Shown in pieces: positions 53,550-64,000 of a stretch of DNA of 64,000 bases. Below the pieces are notes generated by a model. It ran no database searches and had not been told where the DNA came from. It saw nothing but the letters and a program-made list of their open reading frames with translations. Position 1 is the stretch's first letter. Every line of letters begins with the position of its first letter. The position numbers and the translations under genes were made by a program. Source of the stretch: Yamagishiella unicocca (taxonomy: Eukaryota; Chlorophyta; Chlorophyceae; Chlamydomonadales; Volvocaceae); NCBI GenBank assembly GCA_003116995.1, contig BDSL01000068.1:186001-250000 (forward strand), read 5' to 3'.

Positions 53550-56500
53550 ATGAGCCAATCAGCATTCTTGCTGTCTCCGCGGGTGTCCGCTTGCGGAGGT
53601 GAAGCATTGAAATCTCCGCCGCCTGTCTCCACAGAGGAGGATGCCCAGTCCGACACATGCACAGTGGTAAGGATGTGCTTTTGCCAGGTGTTGTTTCTAT
53701 GCGCAAGTAGAGGAGCCGAGCTTGTCTTCGACCCTTATTCCGCGTTTTTTGCAAGCACCTTCGCGGTTTGTCATGGCTCCCCTTTCGCCTGCTGTTGTGT
53801 AGAGCTCCGTGCGCAGTGAGCCACGATTGGATTTGAACATTGATGGCGGCCGCCCTCTCGGTAAGCTTTGAGGATGCAGTTGGCCTGAAACTCTTGCTTG
53901 CGGCCTTTTGGGCTAGCCTATGCTTGCATTTGCAAAGGAAAAGAGTTCTGCTTCTTGATTTTGGGGCTGCGCAAGGACGACATCGACTTTGGCGCATGTG
54001 AGGTAGCTACCCCCTCCGCGGTCACGCTGCGGCTGTTGGGCCGTCCCACAGGCGCTGGTGTTCCGGCGGGCATCCCGCGCTTGCCGGACTACGCTATCCC
54101 TTTGCAACCAAAATTATTGAAGCAAATTAATGCAATGCACACGAAGGAGGCAAGTGTTCCCAGTGGGTGTGGCGGTTACCCTCGTCGGCCTTTTGGCCTT
54201 GAAGCTGAAACCAGAGCTTTACTTTGTATGCAGGAGCTACTGGCTTTTGTGGGACAATGCTACATCATTCTGGACCCAATCAACCTGGTGAGTAGTGCGC
54301 GAGGTAGTTCCGGTGGAGTTTCAGAGGGGAATGGCAATTGCGGTAATTTCATATTGGTGCGCTTAGATCTGCTGTAGGTGCTTGCTAACCATTGTTCTTT
54401 TCCTTGCAACGCAGGTGACGTGCGTGTACCGGCTTGCCCGAATGTACACCGGAATTCGGCATCCGGAGGCACGGCAGGCGTGGAAGGCGGAGCTGAACGA
54501 CTCTTCATCGTTTCAGGTCCTTCTTCGTGAGTCCTGCGTATGCCTATCACCCTTCCTGCTTTTGGCTTCATCATACACCCACTTCCTTGCAGGCACCATC
54601 CAGTCACACATGTTAGCAGCTCAGGTTCACCCACCCTACAGCCAGGAGGTCAAGGGCATCGATGCACGGTGTGTCTCGAACCTCATTTGGGCGCTTGTGA
54701 AGCTTGATCTGGCGCTGGAGGTGGGCTGCACCGGCAACGAGGTCATCCTCAGCATCTCACCTCTGGTACTACGACTGCTCAATCAGTCCAGTCCGCAGGT
54801 GGGAATGGATAGAGCATGCGAACACTCCATATGGCTGGCGCTTGTGCTGTCAGGAACTTTATTTAGTTGGATAGCTGAAGCCTTGCCTGGATAGGTTGAA
54901 GAGCTACGTACCAACCCTTCAAAACGTGTCCCACCCTTCCATAAAGTGTCCCACCCTTCCATGATGGATCCCAAGTAATTTGCTTTAGTCCTCGATCTTG
55001 AGTTAGCGCAATCCGCAACCTTCCCTCTCGTTGAGAATCTCAGGGCCTAGCCAACCTGCTGTGGGCGTATGCCAAGCTCGCGGAACCGCCCGTGGAGGTC
55101 ATTGCATCCATCATGTCTCAGATGACGGACATGCTGACACGCGACCAGACCGGCAGCCTCTTCGACGCGCAGGTAAGACAGGCGTGACTACTGGCTGTAC
55201 CGCTGACGGGCGCTCCCAGCCCCGCATACACAGTATGGTCCCCGCCGCGCCTTTGGAATGCATTGTTGCCGTTCCTGGAACCCTTCCCACCTGGCCAGAT
55301 GTGTCACGAGTGCGCTCACCGGTGCATCCTGTTTGCAGGCTCTGTCCAACAGCATATGGGCGGTGGCGCACGCGCGCAGCAAGCTTGCCAACTTTGACGG
55401 CCTGTGCGGCCCGCCTGGCAGCGTGAGCGCCTTCCTGGTCGCTATCGCCGTCAGCGCGAACAGCATGCTGAAGGCGCTGTACACTCGCTTGGACCTGGCG
55501 CACCTGTCCGCGTTTCTCAACAACGTCGAGCACAAGTTTTCATGCCAGGTGAGGGGCTGCTGCTGCTTCTTGTTCTGGACGCCCTCTTGACGCCATTCCT
55601 GCCATGCCCAATTATGTCGTCCATCACCATTTTGTGTACTCTGTACCTAACGTCGCTGCCCTCCGTGTTTGGTGTCTGTTATGGTGCTGACGACATCTTA
55701 AGGCGCTGGTGAACATTGTGTGGTCGTTCGCCACCATCCTGGGCGAGGAGTGCGGCCAGCACCCCGTCATCACGCAGCTATTCCTGAACTCGCGCAAGGA
55801 GGCCATTATAAGGTACTTTTTGTCATACACTAGTTGTATCGAACTGATCGACGACAGCATCAAGTTCGTGGCCGGCCGGGCTCTCTGAAAAATTCGACAG
55901 GGAAAGATGTTGGCGCTCTGTGGTTGTCCGTTTGCAGTGCCATGTACCTGATCGATGCCGCTCTCTATATCCTGCGTTCGCCTCTTGTCTGCAGGCTGCG
56001 CGCAACCTACGCTGCGCTGCAGACGCAGCAGTCGTGGGTGTACCACCTGCCGGGTGGCTTCAACGAGCAGGCGCTATCCAACGTGGTCTATGCCTATGAG
56101 AAGGCAGGGCTGCTGGATCGCGAGCTGCTGCAGTGGGTGTTCAGCGTCGCCACGCTGCGCCTGGACCGCCGTGACGGTCCGCCTTCTTTCAAGCCCCAGG
56201 AGCTGTGCACGCTGCTGCGCGCCGCTCACCTGGAGCTCTGCGAGCCGCAGCCCTTCCTGTCCAAGCTGGCACGCATTGTGCAGACAATGCCATGGATCGT
56301 CCGGAACTGGTCGACGTCTGAGCTCAACGAGCTCAGTCGTGCGCTTGGCCTCCTGCAGCCCTCGCTCATGTCAGCCCAGCAGGCGCAGCAACAGGCCCAG
56401 CAGCAGGCGCAGCAACAGGCGCAGCAGCAGGCGCAGCAGCAGGCACAACAGCAAGCGCAACAGCAAGTGCAGGCCCAGCAACACGCACAGCAGCAGGCGC

Positions 56501-57044
56501 AGCAACAGGCGGCCGCGGTGTTACGTTATGCGGCGGCAAATGGCTCCCTGGACATGCAGCTGATAATGCAGGGTGAGTGGTGCTGGCAACCACCATACCA
56601 TGCACATGATCGGCAATTGCGTTGAGCCTCATTCTTGATGCCATAATATTTGCATTTTCGCATGGACGTGCTAACCCGAATGGCCCTTCCCCCCTTATTA
56701 CAGTCAACGCTCTGACTGCTGCTGGTATGGGCAATGGAGGTGGTCTCGCCAATGGTGTCAGCGCGAACCTGGCTGCCGAGCTGCTGGCAGCTGAGATACA
56801 GCAAATGACGTTTCAGAACGTCTTCGCGGCACAGCTCCACGCAGCGGCGGCAGCCGTCGCTGCAGGACTTCCCTACGGCAACAACTCCGGCGACGGCAGC
56901 CATGCCTTCCAGCCAAATGTCCACATGGCCATGTCGACCGACGCTCAGCGCGCCCTTCAGGCCCTGCAGGCCCTGCACCTGGGCCCCGCCACCCGCTCCG
57001 TGGGGATGCAGATGCTGCCGCCTGCGCCGGTAAGCTGGCCTTAG
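53550..57044 (+). CDS. OPR-like helical-repeat protein with Gln/Ala insert, 676 residues
   Basis: Ten exons in phase: 53550-53666, 53976-54149, 54234-54287, 54415-54526, 54593-54798, 55044-55172, 55339-55548, 55703-55812, 55995-56572, 56704-57044. The repeats share a core like the octotricopeptide motif LANLLWALAKLG: VSNLIWALVKLDL, LANLLWAYAKLAEP, LSNSIWAVAHARS, LVNIVWSFATILG, LSNVVYAYEKAGL. OPR proteins bind organellar RNAs and control their stability, splicing or translation in algae; that role is inferred. A tract of about 45 residues of Gln and Ala (56376-56515) interrupts the C-terminal part, and a Met/Ala/Gln-rich tail follows. The intron after 54149 uses a GC donor (AG|GCAAGT). A GTAAGC donor at 57030 may mean that the last exon continues further. 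No clear transit peptide is seen at the chosen start. Confidence 0.72.
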
Positions 57045-60000
57045 CGGTCTGGGGCTCATTGCGCCCTCTGAGGCGGGCTGGGCCTGCTCATGTGCAGACT
57101 GATGCGACAAATAAACTGTTCAGCGCATCAGGCTGGCTTGAGGGCCCTCGCCTGCCAATTTTTGTGTGCGTCCCCGGAAGATCGCAAGGGCACAGTCTGT
57201 CGACGCAATATACCAGTTTTGGTGGTTGTGTTGGACTTTCAGTATGATGCGGCATTTGATCGCCTCGCGGACGAAATGACAAGTGGTTCGAACCAGCACA
57301 CTCCGTTGCGCACTTGTTGATACGACCCCAAGGTTGCCAATAACCGGCTAGCTCTCATGCTTCATGTGTGATATGAAGTTACGTAGTTGCTGGTGGAATA
57401 CGTAGCTGTGGGACATTAACGAAGTTTTATATCAACAACAAATATTGCAGCTGAGGCGCTCCCTATCCGATTTGGCGGGATGCCATAGCGCGCATGATGA
57501 GCAAGGTTGCCTCATAGTCGCTGTTTTGCTTCGCGCCTGCTCATACCCGCATATCTAGGGGCGGGAAGATTGGCATGAGACAACCCACATGGGTGCCGAC
57601 TGCACCCCTGTCTCCCAACTCTCCCGAGGCCCCCTGCATGGGCCTAGCGTCCGCCCCCTTGTGTTCGCCTCCACGTGCCCCAAAGTTTTGTGCGTATGGT
57701 GTGTCACGTGCACTTGTTCGTCTGCGTGTCTAAAGCCTAGTTATTCCTTTGAGTCAGGATTGCAATGCTGCTATGTGAAAAAGCTGACAACGCCCAGCTC
57801 CTTAGCTTGGATCGGTGCCCACGTGAGGGGCCATCGCTGCCGGGCAACCGGCTGGTTTGGTTGGGTACTAAATTTTTATTTTACTTTTCCGCGAGATTGT
57901 GTGACTTGTGGTACCCAGCAGAGATACACAGTGATCACGCAAGATCCGTGATTACATCCGAAGCCTATCCTTGTCCACGAAGATGTGTTGCGCTTCTGTT
58001 TGCCCTATGTTTGCCGGTTCGTCATGTGGCCCGATACGGCGGCCCGACCGCGTATAACGGGGTCGAACAGAACGCATTTGCTCGATCCTGTTTATGGTGT
58101 CGGGGTTGATGGTCTGAGAGGGGGAGTGAGGACGTAGTTGTCGCAGCATCTGCATAGCCATGATGGGGGCGGCAAATCCTGTTGGTGGCAAATCGCGCCC
58201 ACGGGGAGGACTGGAAGCCTGCCATGCTGGCACTGTTGTCAGTTTCAGGCGCAGGCGTTAAGAGATCGTGGCGTCAGCAAGATTTGCACACCCTTGGTTG
58301 TTTTCCTTTGCTGGAGATGATGTGTTTGAAGCAGGTATTGTTTGGGGACGAAAGGATGCCCTTGAATCCCGGGATGTTCTGTGTGCTCCCGTGTATGGCT
58401 TGTTATTCTGACAGTTTGCAATCGCTAGTACTTCGGCTGTTTAGCTCGTCGGAGTCATGCTTTGGTGCGGAGGTGGAGAGGATGGTGCGCGATGCTGGCT
58501 TTCGAAAAGTCGGCCTAGAGGGAACACGTTTGATGTCGCCCTTCAGGGAATGCGGCGTGCATACATGTTAATACATGTTTGTCGTCGCGCAGCGGTTAAG
58601 AAGAAATGACGTCTCGTGGGGGATGGGCTATGCACGCCTGGGTGCTCCCTCCTCCGACGGGTGGTGGCGGTGCTCGATCCTTGGCTGGGGGTATTGGTGG
58701 CGCCGTAGAGGGGAATCCCAAGCGGTAGCTGCCGATTTGGTGCGGGTTCGATCGGCACGTGTGGCCTCAGTCTTGCATGTGCCGGCCATCATTACGCGCC
58801 GGCACATGCCTTATTCTTTTGGCCTTCTTTCACCACCGCCTCATGTCCACCTCAACGAATCCACCGTCTCGGATTATCAAGTACTCCTGTGGAGCAAAAC
58901 ATACACGCTTTTTGCTTCGCTTGTTGTATAGTATGACGAAGTGGGCTTCCTTATGCAAGAGACGCCCTCTGGTGGCGTTCTTGTTTCCGTTTTGCGGGCG
59001 GGGAAGAGCACTAACTGCCCAAGATTCGAATAAACCCATAATCAACTTGCGTAGGTTGAATGCTTGCGTAGAATTAGTATGATGAGAGTGCGTTTGGCTA
59101 GTAGCGTTCCTTGACGCAGGAATCGCAGAATTTGGCAGGCGAGAGGGACCAATAAAAGCTCGAAGCAACAACTTTTGGTTTGCTTCCCATGAGCGACCGT
59201 GCAGCGAGCGTTTGTGCTGGTACCCTTGTGGTTTGCTCGTGAATTAGAATTGGTAGTGTGAGTACCTAAGGACTGGACGAATACGTAAGTAGACATGTCT
59301 CCGCTTAGCTGAAGGCGAGAGGCTGTTTTGAGGGCCTAACATCCGCGATAGCGGAGGAGTACCCATACTCCGAGAAGATGATGACAACAGTCAGCTTGGA
59401 AACCACTGCTGACGCACCCTGTGAGACGAGTCGTGCCTATAACACCCTGGTATATGTAAAACCCTATGTGCTTGTCATATCGCCATCTCCGTCTCGTGCC
59501 AGGTTTTGTATGGCCTACACTAAGCACACTGGTTGTTTCCATTGCATGCGGCAGTTGGCATCCAACGCTTCTCCCTCCCCAACCACATCGAATTTTGCAA
59601 TGGCACGAGCCCATGTCGCTTGATGGATATTGGGATGTTGTGGCATGCCAGGATGTACGACCTTGGAATGAATGCGGCTCGGGCAGGGTCAGCGGCGAAC
59701 GCATAGCGGAACAACCCATAGACATTTACTGCAGTATCCTAAGTCCATTCCTCACGTGCAGGTAGATTAGCAACTCCATACATGTGCTGTTCTGCCCTAC
59801 TCCCAAACAGCCACGCTGGCATCACGGTTCACATATCATACTTTGTTAACCACTCGCGGTTGAGGGCAACGGCGCACCAAGCGGTCACCCTTGCCCAAAG
59901 AGAGTATGCACAGGTTCATTCACGAATCCTAACAAACCTGCTCAGTGGATCCGAGACTGCACGCAGTTGGGACTGCCCAACAGCAGCCAAATGAATTTCT

Positions 60001-61021
60001 TGGCGGATCTAGGCCAGAAGTCCATTCCAAGCCCGTATCAGGTAAGGACAAGTGCGTGGCAGCTATGCGTGTTATTCACAGTAGCCGCCATGCTTCCATC
60101 ATACAGCCACCGTGTGCTGGTGCTTCGCAAGCAGATTGCGTAGGGTATCTGTACCACGTGTCGATTCGGGTTTGATTTCGAAACCCTCAATTGGCATAAG
60201 CAAGCCGTGAATATCTAAACGTCATGGAAACCCACCGTGCCACCAATAGGACACATGCTCGACCACTACAACGCTATAAAGCGACACTGTCCGGGATTAT
60301 ATGCATCCCGCATACGCACCAAGCAAGAGTATCAGGAGTGTTGAATGTACCAACAAGTCGAGCCTTCTCAATACCTATTTGCGTCTAGGGACCTCCCGCA
60401 AATGATCTGTCACGGAAAACTCGATTGGCTGGAAAATTATACAGGAAACATGGTGTGGTATCCTAAATTGCGACTCATCAGCAAAACCGATGCCCCTGCT
60501 CGCGTGCACTGTATTGCAACCTCCTATGGCTTGAACACGCCCCCCATCCTGAGCTTCCCCTGCTTGAAACTACTGCACACCCTTTACAGCTAGGAGCTTC
60601 TGATCGAACCCGTTCCTCGCAAATGATGTGGCAATTGCGGTCGACGCCGCGCCTTTTATTATTTGTACACGCACGACATTTATTATGCGGCTCAACATCG
60701 ACAGCATCGATATGATGCATCAACGCTACTGCCAGCCCTAATGATGCGCCCCTTAAATGCAATCTTGGCAAAAATCCTGCATGCACTGCTTCGCAACTCA
60801 TGTCAAACATAAACGCCCGTCAGGGCTCCTGAGCCTTTCGGGCCTCAACGCGCATCTCGCTGGTGCGGCTTCACTGAATACGTGGCCGTCTTGTATCGGG
60901 CATCGAAGAAACCGCCCGATCATACTCCATCAATGTGGTCATGATGCCGTAAATAGCCGTACCTAATCGAAATCTTCATCGCCGAAGCCCCAACGGCCTC
61001 AGGCTCAAGAAGCGTGCCCCT
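57045..61021. other. Gene-free stretch of 4 kb
   Basis: This is the largest gap. It lies between the ends of the OPR-like (+) and TSUP (-) genes, so both 3' UTRs are inside. GC content is lower than in the left half. ORFs stay under 130 codons, none has a domain, and I found no phase-consistent exon chain. A decayed element or long 3' UTRs are possible. A candidate TGTAA for the TSUP gene is at 60584-60588 (-). Confidence 0.45.
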
Positions 61022-63717
61022 TCAGGCTAGGCCCGCCGCAGACACGAAGAGCAAGGCGCAGCAGATTATCATCAGCGCTACCAGTACGCGGCTGAAGCCC
61101 TTCTGGTCAAGGCGACCAGCCAAGCTATTGCCTAGGAACACTCCCACGAGGCCAAAGAGCGACGTGACTGCGTACAGTGGCAAGTCCTGGCGTTGAAAGA
61201 CGCCCATGATGACGTAGCTGATGAGTCGAACCTGAAGCAGAGTGGGTCGTCATGAAAAACAAAAGTGGAAGTCAAAAACAGTTGCAGCGTTTGCGATGCA
61301 GGCAAGGCCTGGGGCGAAGCACTGCAGAGATTTCCAACGCTCAACGCGTGTATACCCTTCAGGACCGCATTACCGGAGGTTCAACCCATCCTTCGCAGCC
61401 CCCAACGCATGCTCCTCTACCAACCTGCAGCACGTTGATGATGGCATTGGTGCCGCGCACGACTTCCTTCGCCACCTTGAGCTTCTCGTACATGAACATA
61501 ATTGGCGGCCCGCCAATACCAGTCATGCCTGTTAACCCAAGTCCATGCCAATGCGCGTCAAGGGCGCAGACGCGGGCAAGGGCCGGCATGACAGCACGTA
61601 GGGAGCGGTTAGGACGAGGGGCGAAGGCGAGGTGAGGTGCACTTAGGTTCAGAGCGCTGCGTGCCTCGTCGATGTAATGACGGAATAAGCGGGTGCAAAC
61701 GTTCCCACCAGGTCAGGCAGCGAGGCTGCGCTAAGCAAGCCATCCACAACTATTCAACGGTGCGCGCAACTCCGGATTGCAAAGTACCTAGCAAGGTGCA
61801 GGCCTAAGATCCTGATCGCAACTCGTGCAACCCTATCCGATGCCCGCCCCGTGGCATCCGTAGGCTGCAGTATCCGCACCCAAACCTGCAAGACAAGCAA
61901 GCGCGAGTGGCCTCACCGCCCATGACGCCGCTGGCGAATCCAGCCACACTGCCGACCAGGAAAATGCGGCGCACCTCCAGCCAGTCCTGCCGGGCCAGCC
62001 ACCTTCGCAGCCTGGCACGCGCGCCGAGGGGCCCAAGATTGCCGCCCAGAGGGCTGCTCGCACCGTCGCCTGCCGACGCGTCGCCGCCGATGTCGCCCGC
62101 GCAGCTGCGGCAGCGCAGCACTGGCCTCGACACCTCCTCGGACGCCAGTGTGTCCGCTCCCAGCAAGGACTGCATGTCCGCACCGACAACAGCGCATTCG
62201 GGCGCGCAGCCGCTCATCCCATCTCCACCCTTTCCTGCCGGCGCCACCGCGTCGTCCTTGTCGTAAAAGCACGCTTCCTTCGGAGCACATTTGCAGCACG
62301 CAGTGCCAACTACGCTGCTTTGGCAGCAAGCCGTGACGACGACTACTGCTGCGGAAGCCTTTACATGTGGGTCGCCATTACCCCCATCCGCGATCAGCGC
62401 CGAGCCCGCGCCTAGCTCCGAGCAGGCACAGGCGGCCGTTTTGTTCGGAGTCAAGGCGCCAGCCGTGGAGTCGCGGAGCAAATGGAGGCGTTCCGAGCTG
62501 CCAGTATTACTGTCGTATGCATGGCAGCTTCGATCGCGGTCAGGGTATCCCGCTCCGTCAGGACTGCTCGTTACGTTTGCGCCACCGAGGAGAATGGCAG
62601 GTGTCTGCAGCGAGAGTAACTGGCTCGGAGGCAGCGACGGGAGAGAGTCCACGGCAACGCTGTGCAGCGCGGCATCGGCATTCACGCCGACATTGCCCGA
62701 GCTGCCTTTCGGACTGCCAGGTCCGCAACCGTCGCTGCGTTGGTCTGTGGCATTGTGGTCAGCCAGGAGGCCACCATATACCGCCGATCTGCAGTGCACA
62801 AGCCACACCGGTGGCGCTTCATCCATGCATCACGCAACACGTCCCCATTAGGCATGTGCAGGTGCATATCAGCATAGGGTCCAGCCAGCGAGACGGAGAA
62901 AGCTTCCGGGAAGCTACGACGGCCTTAGATGGCGCCTGCCCCCTGAGTCAGCGCCGTCACGCTTGACTTAAAGCCAGGGTGGGGGGTGTTCGGGTCGCCC
63001 AGAATCAGTCAAGTCCAAACCCAAATTCAAATCATTGCCCAACAATGATTTCCATCACGATGCGCAAACCCATTGAATGGAAGGATCGATCAAAATACAG
63101 GATTTGCCGGTCCGACGTACCTGCGCTTATCGCGCCATGGGCGCCATTTTTGGGTCAGGGCCTCATGGAGCTTGACGTGCAGGCAGATGACCAGCAGCAA
63201 TACGCACGCCATCACAAGCTCCACCCACCGCGCGTCGAGATGCGTCAAGAGGGCGGCGCCCAGCGGTGCCCCAGCGGACTGCAGCCGGATGGACAGTTGT
63301 ACATGTAAGAAAACAAAATGGCCGCGCAGGGACCAGACGGAGCATCATTGCGCTCTGTTGATGACTTCCAATCAATTCGCGCACGTACACGCATTTGGGT
63401 TGGGTTGAACGCTGTAGCCAGCCGGTCGATGTAACATTGAAGCAGGCAGCTCAGCCGCTGCTTACCGCGAACAAAAGCATTGCCACAACCAATCTCCAGT
63501 CCGCAGTTTTGTGCGCCGAGGTCATGAGAAGCAGGGGAATACTGTACACCATACAGCCTATGCTGTCCGCCAGCACGGCCAGGCGCAGGGGACCGCCGTT
63601 GACACCAGCCGCGGTGAAGGCCACCCAAACCAACAGGTTGATGATGGCGTTGCCAAAGCCCGTAATGCCCTGGGCAAGGGGCAACATGGCCATCCAAAAG
63701 GAGCGTCGTTTAGGCAA
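61022..63717 (-). CDS. TauE/SafE (TSUP) family membrane transporter
   Basis: Clear exons are 63717-63466, 63278-63121, a third starting at 62913, one ending at 61917, 61528-61425 and 61231-61022 (TGA). Hallmarks are PLAQGITGFGNAIINLLVW in the first span, SAGAPLGAALLTHLDARWVE, VRRIFLVGSVAGFASGVMGG joined to GMTGIGGPPIMFMYEKL, and a last exon with two spans (YAVTSLFGLVGVFLGNSLAG; VLVALMIICCALLFVSAAG). The family exports sulfite, sulfonates or related organic anions. The third exon reads FPEAFSVSLAGPYADMHLHM and fits in phase, but its end and the acceptor before the next span are unresolved. An open frame through 61918-62826 would add about 280 Cys/Gly/Ser-rich residues between the membrane halves; part of it may be intron. 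The start may lie further upstream. Confidence 0.82.
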
Positions 63718-64000
63718 GTACCGAAAAGGAGCACAGCACAGCTGTTACCGTACGTAAGGTGCACGAAGGCGTCATACGGTCTCCGAGGCGCGAGACCAAC
63801 ATGGATGTAGAGGACAGCGTCAAAGCTTCAACGCGCTGGCGAGTCAATTATAGGGTCTTCTAGCCGTGTATTTTCTGAAAGGCAAGGTTTCCGCACCGGG
63901 TATTATCTGGTTGCGGTCCTTGGTTCATGACTCCCCATTCCCACGCCCACCTTAACAATGCCACCACTGAATGCGCCTAGGCTGAGGACTGCAAACACGG
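63718..64000. other. Right end of window, upstream of the TSUP gene
   Basis: It holds the presumed promoter or a missing 5' exon of the TSUP gene. I see no other feature. Confidence 0.4.

Overview
This is nuclear DNA from a green alga of the Chlamydomonas/volvocine group (inference). The support is: very GC-rich coding sequence with many short exons; introns of about 100-1500 bases with GTGAGT/GTGCGT-type donors and CAG acceptors; TGTAA-type polyadenylation signals behind several genes; short interstitial runs of the Chlamydomonas-type telomere unit TTTTAGGG inside introns; and algal protein families (PAP/fibrillin with transit peptide, OPR-like repeats, GH9 with a Cys-rich tail). Most single-frame ORFs are shadows. 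The gene models below were built by hand by joining exons whose splice sites and codon phases agree.

Layout, left to right. 1-4697 (+): 3' part of a membrane protein with a LamG-like lectin fold, a DUF4215-type Cys-rich module, a Pro-rich stalk, one membrane span and a tail. 6752-8228 (-): a 111-residue secreted Cys-rich protein. 8599-9271 (+): ribosomal protein eL38. 9526-14302 (-): an Ala-rich armadillo/HEAT-like protein of about 980 residues, converging on eL38. 16121-19805 (-): a GH9 endoglucanase with a Ser-Pro linker and Cys-rich tail. 21580-25780 (-): a 688-residue coiled-coil protein, possibly QRICH2/DUF4795-like. 26254-36908 (+): a 13-exon, 1728-residue protein with a MAP10-N-like domain and repeated YSD-acidic motifs. 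38663-45578 (-): a plastid PAP/fibrillin with a C-terminal coiled coil, 13 exons, 511 residues. 48453-49505 (-): plastid-type nucleoside diphosphate kinase. 50398-53001 (+): LRR-like protein. 53550-57044 (+): OPR-like helical-repeat protein with a poly-Gln/Ala insert. 61022-63717 (-): TauE/SafE (TSUP) family membrane transporter.

Several genes are divergent neighbours with short shared upstream regions: the secreted protein with eL38 (370 bases), the coiled-coil protein with the MAP10-like protein (473 bases), and NDPK with the LRR protein (892 bases). The coiled-coil and MAP10-like pair is the best candidate for a functional unit, since both named families are linked to microtubules or cilia. 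Plastid functions are represented by fibrillin and NDPK, and possibly the OPR protein. I see no bacterial-style operon, CRISPR array, rRNA or complete tRNA.

The least explained material is in the introns. At least two families of short dispersed repeats recur in introns of unrelated genes, often just after the 5' splice site and in the sense direction. There are also telomere-unit runs and at least ten tandem-repeat loci. The right third (45-64 kb) is less GC-rich and has long gene-free stretches in which I recognise nothing.
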